Below the pieces are notes generated by a model. It saw only the letters and a program-made list of their open reading frames with translations, was not told where the DNA came from and made no database searches. Both the position numbers and the translations under genes were made by a program. Shown piece after piece: positions 37,041 through 45,732 of a stretch of DNA of 64,000 nt; positions within the stretch are counted from its first letter, which is position 1, and each line of letters starts with the position of its first letter. This DNA is from Pseudobutyrivibrio ruminis DSM 9787 (GTDB taxonomy: Bacteria > Bacillota > Clostridia > Lachnospirales > Lachnospiraceae): assembly GCF_900218035.1 (NCBI RefSeq), contig NZ_OBMR01000015.1:1-64000 (forward strand), in the 5' to 3' direction.

Positions 37041-37538
37041 ATGCAAAAACATATAATTATTACAACACTTAGCGTTTTAGGATTGTTATTAGGTGGCTGC
37101 AGCAACAGTATTACAGATATGCAAAGCCGTGGTTACGATGATGATTCATTTCTTTCTGATGACAGTTGTAGCTATACCTACGCTGAAAGACTTGGAAATG
37201 TCACTTCTGACTCTGTTGATTTACAATTTAAAGGTTTCACTGGAAACGACTATGTTTGGTATTTAACGGCTGATGAAACCAGTGAGTTTTCACTTGACTA
37301 TTCCTTTGATGTAGAAAAAGGTAATTTTAAAATTATTGAGATAACTCCCGATAAGGAAGTTATTACACTTTGGGAAAATCTCGATGATGCCACAGCAGAA
37401 GGAACTTTAAATATCGATGTTGAAGAAGGAACTTCATTGATCAAAATTGTTGGTAAAAAAGCTAAAGGCGATATCCAAATTAACGCCGCTTCTAATCAGG
37501 AAGTTCAAATCATCGTTCCTAACGTTCCAGACGTATAA
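37041..37538 (+). CDS. Small lipoprotein of unknown function
   Basis: The 165-residue protein has a short signal peptide ending in the lipobox LLGGC (about Cys20) and a mature domain of probable beta-sandwich type (LQFKGFTGNDYVWYLTADET..., ...TSLIKIVGKKAKGDIQI). I recognise no family. The ATG at 37041 has AAGGGGA 9 bases upstream; an earlier in-frame start at 36978 would add a non-signal segment and lacks a site. It lies 72 bp after the RpiR gene and ends at a bidirectional terminator. Confidence 0.75.
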   Translation: MQKHIIITTLSVLGLLLGGCSNSITDMQSRGYDDDSFLSDDSCSYTYAERLGNVTSDSVDLQFKGFTGNDYVWYLTADETSEFSLDYSFDVEKGNFKIIEITPDKEVITLWENLDDATAEGTLNIDVEEGTSLIKIVGKKAKGDIQINAASNQEVQIIVPNVPDV

Positions 37539-37559
37539 AAGAATATTACAACATAGAAA

Positions 37560-37587
37560 AAGACCACAGCTTTCGCTGTGGCCTTTT
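37560..37587. terminator. Bidirectional terminator between the lipoprotein and the PTS gene
   Basis: CCACAGC (37564-37570) and GCTGTGG (37575-37581) with loop TTTC, flanked by AAAAAGA and CCTTTTT, can end both converging transcripts. Confidence 0.88.
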
Positions 37588-37619
37588 TACATTCTAGAAT
37601 GGAGTTATGGGAATGTGAA

Positions 37620-39095
37620 TTATAGTAATTTCTTGAATTCGTCATATACGAACTGTACCTGAGTTCCGATGACTACCTGTACTGATGTTTTGCCAGGGCG
37701 AATCATGCCGGCAGCACCAGCAGCTTTTACAGCTTTTTCATCAATCACTGACTGATCCTTTACTTCAAGTCGGAGTCTTGTTGCACAGTAGTCAGCTGAT
37801 GTGATATTTTCTTTTCCGCCGAGAGCAGCTAAAACCTTTGTAGCTACTGCAGCGTAGTTGCTATCTGAAAGCTTTGCATCTTTATCAATTTCACCGAAGA
37901 GTTCTTCGTCATCCTCGCGTCCAATTGTCTGGAGGTTGAATGCTCCAATCATGTAATAGAATACAAGGTAGAATACTACAAATGCTGCAATGCCAAGTGG
38001 AATAATCATCCATGTGTTCTTAGCAGCTGGAAGTGATGCAGAGAAGATTAAGTCTGTCGCGCCAGCTGAGAATGAGAAGCCCGCTCTAAATCCTACCAAG
38101 CCTGTGATAATTGTAAACACACCATAGAGGAGTGCGTATACTACGTAAAGACCTGGAGCAAGGAACATGAATGCAAACTCGAATGGCTCTGTAACACCGC
38201 AAACGAATGCGCAGATTGCAGCAGATGAAAGAATACCAATGGCAACCTTTTTCTGATTTGTCTTTGCACGTCTAATCATTGCGATTGCAGCACCTGGTAT
38301 ACCAAACATCATACATGGGAAGAATCCTGACATGTAAAGTCCTAAATCCCATGAAACATCTGCAGATGTCTTGCCTGCCCAGAAGTTTGTTAAATCACCA
38401 AGTCCGATTGTGTCGAACCAGAATACGTTGTTAAGTGCGTGGTGAAGACCTGTTGGAATAAGAAGTCTGTTAAGGAATGCATAGATACCAGCTCCAACGA
38501 TTCCCATCTTTGAAACTCCTGTACCGATTGCTACAAGGCCTGCAAAAAGTAATGGCCATACAAAGAGCAATACAGCAGAAACACAGATAGAAATGATACC
38601 TGAAATGATTGCTACACTTCTCTTACCACTGAAGAATGCTAACCAATCTGGAAGCTTTGTGCCTTTAAATTTGTTGTAGCACATTGATCCGATTACACCG
38701 GCAAGAATACCAATAAATGGATTTTCAATCTTATCAAACGCCATTGAACGTGTAGCACTTTCTGCGATTGAAGGCATGATTGTTGTAACAAATCCTGTAG
38801 CAAGAAGTGTTGTCATAATTAACCATGAAACGAGAGCTGCTAATCCACCTGTACCGTCATGGTCATCTGACATACCAACACCTACACCGATAACAAAAAG
38901 AATCGCTATGTGGTCAATTAACGCTGCGCCAGCTTTTACCAGGAACAATCCGATAAGCATCTTTGCACCGGTGATATCTCCTCCTTGCATTGTTGCTGGG
39001 CATAAAGCGTAACCAATACCCATCAAAAGAGCACATAGAGGTAATACCGCTACGGGCAACATAAGGGCTTTTCCAAGTTTTTGTAAAAACTTCAT
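37620..39095 (-). CDS. PTS EIICB permease, N-acetylglucosamine/glucose family
   Basis: The protein takes up and phosphorylates a sugar. Its 491 residues comprise an EIIC membrane domain (about 1-380, with LMLPVAVLPLCALLMGIGY at the start and VCGVTEPFEFAFMFLAP, the sugar-site motif) and an EIIB domain (about 415-491) with the phospho-cysteine at 437 in ADYCATRLRLEV. No EIIA domain is attached, so a separate EIIA must serve it. The neighbouring nagB, nanE and nagA genes suggest GlcNAc (NagE-like), though glucose cannot be excluded. AGGAGGA precedes the ATG, and a near-consensus promoter lies upstream. Confidence 0.9.
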   Translation of the reverse strand: MKFLQKLGKALMLPVAVLPLCALLMGIGYALCPATMQGGDITGAKMLIGLFLVKAGAALIDHIAILFVIGVGVGMSDDHDGTGGLAALVSWLIMTTLLATGFVTTIMPSIAESATRSMAFDKIENPFIGILAGVIGSMCYNKFKGTKLPDWLAFFSGKRSVAIISGIISICVSAVLLFVWPLLFAGLVAIGTGVSKMGIVGAGIYAFLNRLLIPTGLHHALNNVFWFDTIGLGDLTNFWAGKTSADVSWDLGLYMSGFFPCMMFGIPGAAIAMIRRAKTNQKKVAIGILSSAAICAFVCGVTEPFEFAFMFLAPGLYVVYALLYGVFTIITGLVGFRAGFSFSAGATDLIFSASLPAAKNTWMIIPLGIAAFVVFYLVFYYMIGAFNLQTIGREDDEELFGEIDKDAKLSDSNYAAVATKVLAALGGKENITSADYCATRLRLEVKDQSVIDEKAVKAAGAAGMIRPGKTSVQVVIGTQVQFVYDEFKKLL

Positions 39096-39156
39096 ACATT
39101 ATCCTCCTTTTTATCCCCTAACTCCCTAATAAGATTCCTTATTAAGTACTAACTAA

Positions 39157-39186
39157 ATTATAGTTATTGGATAAAATCTGTGTCAA
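39157..39186 (-). promoter_or_regulatory. Sigma-A promoter of the PTS gene
   Basis: On the minus strand TTGACA (39186-39181) and TATAAT (39162-39157) are both perfect consensus hexamers, with an 18-base spacer. The start would be near 39150, about 55 bases before the ATG. Confidence 0.85.
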
Positions 39187-39264
39187 TGAATTCGCCCTAC
39201 TCTGAAACCTCTTTCATGTTTATAGCTAACCTTTCAGTTTCCCTGACAGTACTTTCACGCAAAA

Positions 39265-39290
39265 GAAGCCCAAGCATATGCTTGGGCTTC
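39265..39290 (-). terminator. Terminator of the aga-msmEFG operon
   Basis: A perfect 11-bp stem, GAAGCCCAAGC (39265-39275) and GCTTGGGCTTC (39280-39290), has the 4-base loop ATAT. On the minus strand TTTT follows. It lies 22 bp after the last permease stop. Confidence 0.88.
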
Positions 39291-39311
39291 CTTTCATGTA
39301 TTTGGGTTTTA

Positions 39312-40133
39312 TTAAAGCTTTCCACCGGATGTAGCAATACCTTCGATGAATTGCTTCTGGAAAATGACATAAAGAACAATCATTGGGAGGCATGCGATTA
39401 ATGCTGCTGCCATAAGTTCTGGATAGTTTGAAGAGAACTGTCCTTGCATCTTTGAAAGTGCACTTGCAAGGGTTGTTTTGTTTGTATCTGGACAAACAAT
39501 CATTGGCCACATCAAATCCTTGTAAGCAAATACTGCTGTAAAGATTCCAAGGGCTACCATGGCTGATTTTGTAAGAGGAGCCATGATGAAGAGGAAGGTT
39601 TGTCCAATGTTGCAGCCATCCAGTCGGGCCGCTTCCTCCAGTTCCTTTGGTAAGCCCATGTAGGCCTGGCGAAGAAGGAAGGTTCCAAAGGCTGATACCA
39701 AACCTGGGAATAAAAGTCCTAGCAGTGAGTTGGTCCAGCCAAGCTTACTTACCATTACGTACTGTGGAATGATAAAAATCTGAGATGGAATCATCATCTG
39801 GAAAAGAACCAAGCCAAACATGAAATCCCTGCCCTTAAACTGAAGTCTGGCAAAGGCATATCCTGCAAGTGTGGCTGTGAGAACTGCACACAAAACTCGA
39901 AGGGCAATCATCATTATTGTATTGAAATACAGTCTTCCAAAGTTTACGTTATGAAGAACTTTTACAAAGTTTTCTACCCGAAGCTTTGACGGAAAGATTA
40001 CGAATGGATCCATCTGAGTAGATTCGCCAACTGTCTTGAATGCTGTAAGCACCATCCATGCAAATGGCACCAGCATTATAAATGACATGATTATTAGAAT
40101 TATATAAATAATTATTTTATTTTTACGTCCCAT
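39312..40133 (-). CDS. msmG: Sugar ABC transporter permease, MsmG-like
   Basis: The 273-residue membrane protein has six helices and the inner-membrane EAA loop typical of carbohydrate uptake-1 permeases (ELEEAARLDGCNIGQTFLFIMAPL, near 180-203), which contacts the ATPase. Its partner is the permease gene 15 bp upstream. The ATG at 40133 follows GAGGTGAG; a GTG at 40142 overlaps that site. Gene order (aga-msmE-msmF-msmG) is as in the multiple-sugar-metabolism operon of Streptococcus mutans. No ATPase gene follows, so a shared MsmK-type ATPase elsewhere must energise it. Confidence 0.9.
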   Translation of the reverse strand: MGRKNKIIIYIILIIMSFIMLVPFAWMVLTAFKTVGESTQMDPFVIFPSKLRVENFVKVLHNVNFGRLYFNTIMMIALRVLCAVLTATLAGYAFARLQFKGRDFMFGLVLFQMMIPSQIFIIPQYVMVSKLGWTNSLLGLLFPGLVSAFGTFLLRQAYMGLPKELEEAARLDGCNIGQTFLFIMAPLTKSAMVALGIFTAVFAYKDLMWPMIVCPDTNKTTLASALSKMQGQFSSNYPELMAAALIACLPMIVLYVIFQKQFIEGIATSGGKL

Positions 40134-40148
40134 TTTTCTCACCTCACA

Positions 40149-41039
40149 TTAGTTGTAGTGAACCCACTTCTTTTGACCAACCATCTGCAATACAGTCAAA
40201 AGCATAATTACTACAAGAAGCACTACCACAACTGTTGCTCCGTAGCCCTTGTTGCCCTGTGTAAATGAGTATTTGTAGAACAAGCTTACAAGTGACTGCG
40301 TTTTAAACAGTGCAGGATTGTTATTGTCGATTACCATGTAGATAACGTCGAATACCTGCATAGCTGCAATAACTCTTGTAACCAATACGAAGAAAATTGT
40401 TGGAGAAATAAGTGGAACTGTAAGGCTGAAAAACTGCTGAATTCCATTTGCTCCATCTATAGATGCAGCCTCATAGTAGTCTCTTGGAACTTCCTGCAAG
40501 CCTGCCAAAAACAAAACCATATTGTAGCCGATGATTGACCAGATACCGATGATTGCAATTGAATAGATTGCAATGTCTGGATTTGAAATCCAGTTGGTCT
40601 TTCCTGGCAAGATATGATTCAATAGTCCAAATTCAGAATTATATAACCATCTCCACACCATAGCGATTGCTGCTGGAGCCGCAACCATTGGCAGGAAAAA
40701 GATGGTTCTAAAGGCACTTCTACCTTTTATTTTCCCATTTAAAAATACAGCTAATACTAACGAAATAATGATAGAGATTGGTACCTCAACTACTGCATAT
40801 TTAATTGTGTTCCATAATGCCTGCCATACTTCAGTATCTGAGAAAACCCTTTGATAATTACCGAGCCCTACAAAAATATTTCCTTTTCCGAAATCACCTG
40901 TTTTGAAAAAGCTCTGATATATAGTTTGAAAAATTGGAATGATGTTTAGAATGATTAGCCCTATCATTGTTGGAGCAATGAAAAGCCATCCCCAAATAAA
41001 TTCGCTTCTTTCGCGCTTTGTAACTCTTTTTTTATTCAT
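40149..41039 (-). CDS. msmF: Sugar ABC transporter permease, MsmF-like
   Basis: The 296-residue inner-membrane permease has six helices and an EAA loop (YYEAASIDGANGIQQFFSLTVPLI, near 205-228). The N terminus MNKKRVTKRERSEFIWGW is basic and cytosolic. The ATG at 41039 follows CAGGAG; an in-frame start at 41069 is less likely. It forms the translocation channel with MsmG and receives sugar from the lipoprotein encoded 87 bp upstream. Confidence 0.9.
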   Translation of the reverse strand: MNKKRVTKRERSEFIWGWLFIAPTMIGLIILNIIPIFQTIYQSFFKTGDFGKGNIFVGLGNYQRVFSDTEVWQALWNTIKYAVVEVPISIIISLVLAVFLNGKIKGRSAFRTIFFLPMVAAPAAIAMVWRWLYNSEFGLLNHILPGKTNWISNPDIAIYSIAIIGIWSIIGYNMVLFLAGLQEVPRDYYEAASIDGANGIQQFFSLTVPLISPTIFFVLVTRVIAAMQVFDVIYMVIDNNNPALFKTQSLVSLFYKYSFTQGNKGYGATVVVVLLVVIMLLTVLQMVGQKKWVHYN

Positions 41040-41126
41040 AACAATAGTCTCCTGCTTTAAGACAGACAAGGTGCAGTATGGACTACTGCACCTTTATCTG
41101 CAATTTAAACAATAATAAAGAAGAAG

Positions 41127-42443
41127 TTATTCCTCACTGAGGGTCTGATTCATGCTGTCACAAATTTCCTGACAAACTGTTTCTACGTCCTTTTCGCCTG
41201 TCCAAGCTTCTTTAAGCTTTTCTGTCTGCATATCTTCCCAAACTGTTGTGTACTTTGAATATGGACGGAATACTAAGTCTGCATCAAGCATATCCATATG
41301 TCCGCTTAAGTCGAATACATCTGTGCAGTTAACCCAAAGGTCTGAGCATCCTTCGTATGCTGACATTGTTACACCAAGCTCTGCCTGCTTCTCCTGCATT
41401 TCCTTAGAACCAAGCCATTCGATAAGTGACCATGCTGCATCTGGATTCTTTGTGTTTGCTGATGCTGCCCAGCCAAGTCCGTTGTAAATAGAAACTCTCT
41501 TACCTGTTGTTGCATCCTTTGGAAGAACTGCTACATCACAGTTTGCTGCTGTGTATTCGTTGTCCTTGAAAGCTGATACCATCCAAGAACCCTGTGTTAC
41601 CATTGCAACCTTTCCTGACTCGAAAAGTACATCTGCTGCAGATTCTGAGATTGTGTTAAGGTCTGGGCAAGAGCCGTCCTGAATCATATCTACATACATC
41701 TGAATTGCCTTGATTGTGTTAGGGTTGTCATAGCCTGAAGACTTCTTGTCATCGCTGATGATTTCTCCACCCATTGAATATACTGCGTTGTAGAATGAGT
41801 CCTGGTTGTTTGAAGGTGCAATTGCATATCCCCAGTGCTCATCGTTTGTAAGCTTTGCTGCTGCATCTACGAATGTATCCCATGTCCATGTGTCATCTGG
41901 ATAATCAACGCCCATCTCGTCAAAGATTGTTTTGTTGTACCAGAGAGCGATTGTATCGATATCCTTTGGAACTGCGTACTGCTTGCCACCTGACTGATAA
42001 AGATCAACGATACCTTCGTAGTAATTTGCCATGTCAATCTTGTCGCTAGCTTCAATCTTGTCTGTCAAATCCATGAGCATGTCATTTTCCATGTATTTCT
42101 GTGCCTGGTTTGAATGCATCCAGAATACATCTGGAAGCTCACCGCCTGAAGCGCCTGCCTCAAGAAGTGTCCAATAATCATCCCAACCAACTACCTGGAT
42201 AGTAGCCTTTACGCCAGACTGCTCTGACCACTCATCAATGATTTCCTGTAAACCAGCTCTCTGGTTTTCATCCCAAATAGAAACTGTAAGTTCGCCTTCT
42301 ACGCTGCCCTTCATCTCTGTTGCTGCTGCATCACCGCTGTCTGCTGCTGCATCTGATGTGCTTTCCCCAGAGCCACCACATGCCATCATAGACATTGCCA
42401 TTAATGAGGCAAGCAATAAACTAGTCACTTTCTTTACCTTCAT
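41127..42443 (-). CDS. msmE: Sugar ABC transporter substrate-binding lipoprotein, MsmE-like
   Basis: The 438-residue exported lipoprotein has lipobox MSMMAC (Cys22) and a Ser/Ala/Asp linker, then an extracellular solute-binding type 1 fold: VEGELTVSIWDEN at the start, DVFWMHSNQAQKYMEN, and AWSLIEWLGSKEMQE near the C terminus. It captures an oligosaccharide, probably raffinose or melibiose, judged from the alpha-galactosidase next to it. GGGAGG precedes the ATG. A 94-bp gap containing TATAAT separates it from aga, so it may have an additional promoter. Confidence 0.92.
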   Translation of the reverse strand: MKVKKVTSLLLASLMAMSMMACGGSGESTSDAAADSGDAAATEMKGSVEGELTVSIWDENQRAGLQEIIDEWSEQSGVKATIQVVGWDDYWTLLEAGASGGELPDVFWMHSNQAQKYMENDMLMDLTDKIEASDKIDMANYYEGIVDLYQSGGKQYAVPKDIDTIALWYNKTIFDEMGVDYPDDTWTWDTFVDAAAKLTNDEHWGYAIAPSNNQDSFYNAVYSMGGEIISDDKKSSGYDNPNTIKAIQMYVDMIQDGSCPDLNTISESAADVLFESGKVAMVTQGSWMVSAFKDNEYTAANCDVAVLPKDATTGKRVSIYNGLGWAASANTKNPDAAWSLIEWLGSKEMQEKQAELGVTMSAYEGCSDLWVNCTDVFDLSGHMDMLDADLVFRPYSKYTTVWEDMQTEKLKEAWTGEKDVETVCQEICDSMNQTLSEE

Positions 42444-42537
42444 AATAACCTCCCTTTCGGTCTTGCCGATTTTTATTATAAATTCATATTAACTTTCTTT
42501 AGCACATCTTTATATGGATTAATTATTCCAAAAGATG

Positions 42538-44751
42538 TCATTTTGTGACTTTCCCTTTTAGGATATACATGTGAGTTGTGTAGTCTCCATCGCTCTCATA
42601 CCAGTTTCTCTCCTTGTTCATAAGGGAAATTCCGGCATTCATCAAATAGTCACCATAAATATCATCCTTATCATTTATCGTATATACGATATCTGGATTT
42701 AACCCCTGAAGCTTTATTCGTTCTATTCCCCAGTTTGGAATATTTTCTGTTTTATGTGTGGTAACGATTGCTGTTTGTCTATCATCTGAAACAACCATCC
42801 ATGCTGAGATATTGTTTTCGAATGGAGACTGTAGACGATAATAATTTCCATACTGGAACAGCTCACGGTACTCCTTCATAAACTTAATCTGCTCTTTGAC
42901 TCTCTCGAATTCCTCTGCAGATATTTCGTTTAAATCAAGCTCGTATCCAAATGTGCCATAGTAAGCCACATTAGCTCTATCGTCTATGGTCATATCGCGA
43001 TGTGTCTGCAGATTTGGGGATGCAGATACGTGTGAGCCAACCATTGACACAGGATAGCCGTAGCTTGTGCCGTACTGGATTTTCACTCTCTCATGTCCAT
43101 CTGTGTCATCTGAACACCAAGCCTGTGGAGCATAGTAAAGCATACCTGCGTCGAATCTGGCACCACCGCTGGCGCATGATTCAAACAGGATATGTGGGAA
43201 TGCCTTTCTCAATCTCTCATAAAGGCTGTACACGCCCATGATATATTTGTGATATGTCATGCCCTGTCTTCCTTTAGCCACATCCTGGCTGTAGCACTCA
43301 GTAATTGAGCGGTTCATATCCCACTTGATATAGTCGATGCTGGCGTTTGAAATCACTTCGTAAAGCTGATTGTAGATGTTGTCTACAACCTCTGGCTTTG
43401 AATAATCCAAAACCATCTGATGGCGGCCTAATGTGCGTGGTCGGTATGGTGCTGCAAGTACCCAATCAGGATGCTGGCAGTACATATCGGAATCCTCGTT
43501 TACCATCTCCGGCTCAATCCAAAGGCCGAATTTTAATCCAAGATCATTTATCTTTTTTGATAATCCGCTGATGCCATCTGGAAGCTTATCGGTATTTACG
43601 TACCAGTCTCCCAAGCCTGCAAAATCGTCATTTCTCTTTCCAAACCAGCCATCATCAAGGACGAAAAGCTCTACACCTGCTTCCTTTCCTTTTCTGGCAA
43701 TCTTAAGGATTTTTTCCTCATCGAAATCCATCTCTGTAGCTTCCCAGTTGTTGAGAAGAATTGGGCGTGGCTTGTTTTTATAGGCGCTTCTCACCAGGTT
43801 GTTGTTCATGAGCCTATGTATGTTTTGGCTTAAATCATTGAGACCATTTGAAGTGTAGGTAATAATGACCTCTGGAGTATTAAACTCTTCCCCAGGCTCA
43901 AGTGGCCACTGAAACCACTTTGGATTGATTCCCATATTGAATCTAAGTTTTCCAAAAGTGTCAGCCTGTGCCTTTGCAATATAGTTTCCGCTGTATACCA
44001 GATTGAATCCAAAGGCCTCCCCCTGAAAATCATCTGCATTCTTTCTTTTGATAATTACAAATGGATTATAGTTTGCGCTGGAATGGCCACGAAGGCTTTC
44101 GATGGCAGTGATGCCTGATGATATATCTCTTTCCTTTGGGCTGCGCTCTCTTCCCCATGCACCTTCAAACTGAAGCCATGTGAAGCTGGTATCTGGAAAA
44201 TCCACATTGCAGCTAAGTGCCTGCTCAAGCTTTAGCTTCTTGTCTCCAGTATTCTTTAGCTTTGTATGGCGGCAAATAGCAGAGTAATTCTCCCAAACTG
44301 TGTAGTACAAAGTCACTTCAAGACCAGATATCAAATCTCTGCAAACTATCTCTAATGACTCTGCCTCATCATCCTCATTTGTGTATGTGGCTGGAAGGCC
44401 TGGGATTGACGCCTTGCCCTTGTAGATTCTATGAAACTGGTAGGTAAACTTTGTGACTCTAGATCCATTCTCCTGAAGCACTTCATATGCGCTTGATCCA
44501 AAATCTCCATCGCCAAAGGCTGGGTACTCCAAAAGGGCCAGCTCCTTGGTGTATTTCTCATCATCCTTTTCGTTACAGCATAAAGGTCTGATTCCAAATG
44601 ATTGATAATCCTGCAATCTTTGTTCTGTATGTATTGGCTTTCCAAAATACAGCTGGCCAATGTCTCCATCCTCACATATTCCAATCACATAGCTTAATGC
44701 TTTATTAAATATATGAAATTGGTTTTCCTGCTCATTAAAAATTATTCCCAT
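42538..44751 (-). CDS. aga: Alpha-galactosidase, glycoside hydrolase family 36
   Basis: The enzyme cleaves terminal alpha-galactose from raffinose-type sugars in the cytosol (no signal peptide). From MGIIFNEQ the 737 residues have a beta-sandwich N domain (about 1-320), a catalytic TIM barrel (about 325-650) and a C-terminal beta domain. Key residues are Asp478 (nucleophile, IKWDMNR) and Asp548 (acid/base, CSDDTDGHE), with LFVLDDGWFGKRNDD and FESCASGGARFD also diagnostic. The ATG at 44751 follows AGGAGAG; an earlier frame start at 44808 lacks support. It is the first gene of the msm-like operon, and the AraC regulator is divergent. Confidence 0.96.
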   Translation of the reverse strand: MGIIFNEQENQFHIFNKALSYVIGICEDGDIGQLYFGKPIHTEQRLQDYQSFGIRPLCCNEKDDEKYTKELALLEYPAFGDGDFGSSAYEVLQENGSRVTKFTYQFHRIYKGKASIPGLPATYTNEDDEAESLEIVCRDLISGLEVTLYYTVWENYSAICRHTKLKNTGDKKLKLEQALSCNVDFPDTSFTWLQFEGAWGRERSPKERDISSGITAIESLRGHSSANYNPFVIIKRKNADDFQGEAFGFNLVYSGNYIAKAQADTFGKLRFNMGINPKWFQWPLEPGEEFNTPEVIITYTSNGLNDLSQNIHRLMNNNLVRSAYKNKPRPILLNNWEATEMDFDEEKILKIARKGKEAGVELFVLDDGWFGKRNDDFAGLGDWYVNTDKLPDGISGLSKKINDLGLKFGLWIEPEMVNEDSDMYCQHPDWVLAAPYRPRTLGRHQMVLDYSKPEVVDNIYNQLYEVISNASIDYIKWDMNRSITECYSQDVAKGRQGMTYHKYIMGVYSLYERLRKAFPHILFESCASGGARFDAGMLYYAPQAWCSDDTDGHERVKIQYGTSYGYPVSMVGSHVSASPNLQTHRDMTIDDRANVAYYGTFGYELDLNEISAEEFERVKEQIKFMKEYRELFQYGNYYRLQSPFENNISAWMVVSDDRQTAIVTTHKTENIPNWGIERIKLQGLNPDIVYTINDKDDIYGDYLMNAGISLMNKERNWYESDGDYTTHMYILKGKVTK

Positions 44752-44778
44752 ATTCTCTCCTTTGCCCTTCTTTTTTGC

Positions 44779-44791
44779 TATAATCATTATA
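44779..44791. promoter_or_regulatory. Abutting -10 elements of the divergent aga and msmR promoters
   Basis: TATAAT on the plus strand (44779-44784) and on the minus strand (44791-44786) lie back to back. No good -35 is seen for either, as expected for promoters that need an activator. Only one is likely to fire at a time. Confidence 0.55.
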
Positions 44792-44864
44792 TTGATTACG
44801 TAGAACAATTAAGATGTTCCAATTATTCATGTTCATGTCACTATGTGACATTTGGGAGAATCGT

Positions 44865-45692
44865 ATGGAAATTAGAGGCGTAGATAAATGCCGATTTGTA
44901 GACATTACAACTTCGAATGATTTTTATCTTTTTGAGGTAGGCCGATATAAATGTGAACCACACTATAATTATGGGCCAATCGTCCGCACAAGAACTATCT
45001 TTCACTATGTAATTTCTGGTGTGGGATATCTGTATATGAATGATAAGAAATATGAGATTCATACAGGCCAAGGCTTCCTGATTCCGGCCAAGGTGAAAGC
45101 CTATTATGAAGCGGATTCCAATGACCCTTGGGAGTACACCTGGATACACGTGGATGGTCCTCGTGTTACAGAGCTTTTTAATTCAGCAGGAATTTCTCTG
45201 GAGCAGCCAATCTTTACTCCAAATGGAGATGCCAGTGAAATTGTAGAATATATAAATCGTATATACGATAATTATGACAACGAATGCTACTGCTACGCTA
45301 TGGTTTATCAGATGTTTAGCTGCATATCAAAACTGTCCAGCACCAAGACAGAAGCCACTGAGGTGGACCCTCGCCTTGCCTATGTAAAAAACGCCATCAG
45401 ATATATCAGACTGAAATATTCCGAGCCTATCAATGTGGAAGACATCGCCAATGCCTGTGGATTAAACAGAAGTTATTTGACCCGTGTGTTCAAACATGCC
45501 ACCGGCTACACACCTCAATCCTACCTGGCCACCTACCGCATGAAAAAGGCCTCTGAAATGCTTTTAAAATCAAATGAAAGCGTCAATACCATTGCCTTTA
45601 ATGTAGGGTATTCCGACTCCTTCACTTTTTCAAAGGCATTCAAAAGATACAGCAATCTATCGCCTAGCGAATATCGCAGCAATCACACATAA
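44865..45692 (+). CDS. msmR: AraC-family regulator of the alpha-galactoside operon, MsmR-like
   Basis: The 275-residue protein has an N-terminal cupin sugar-binding domain (about 20-130, HYVISGVGYLYMNDKKYEIHTGQGFLIP) and a C-terminal pair of HTH motifs (about 175-273; NVEDIANACGLNRSYLTRVF and NTIAFNVGYSDSFTFSKAF). Regulators of this type activate raffinose operons when the sugar is bound. The ATG at 44865 has GGGAG 9 bases upstream; an in-frame start at 44814 is possible but lies close to the predicted transcription start. It ends at a bidirectional terminator. Confidence 0.92.
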   Translation: MEIRGVDKCRFVDITTSNDFYLFEVGRYKCEPHYNYGPIVRTRTIFHYVISGVGYLYMNDKKYEIHTGQGFLIPAKVKAYYEADSNDPWEYTWIHVDGPRVTELFNSAGISLEQPIFTPNGDASEIVEYINRIYDNYDNECYCYAMVYQMFSCISKLSSTKTEATEVDPRLAYVKNAIRYIRLKYSEPINVEDIANACGLNRSYLTRVFKHATGYTPQSYLATYRMKKASEMLLKSNESVNTIAFNVGYSDSFTFSKAFKRYSNLSPSEYRSNHT

Positions 45693-45697
45693 AAACA

Positions 45698-45728
45698 AAG
45701 GTCGCAAAGCTTAATGCCTTGCGACCTT
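45698..45728. terminator. Bidirectional terminator between msmR and the LtaS-like gene
   Basis: AAGGTCGCAA (45698-45707) and TTGCGACCTT (45719-45728), extended inward by GC pairs, are flanked by AAAAAC and ATTTTTATT. Confidence 0.88.
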
Positions 45729-45732
45729 ATTT

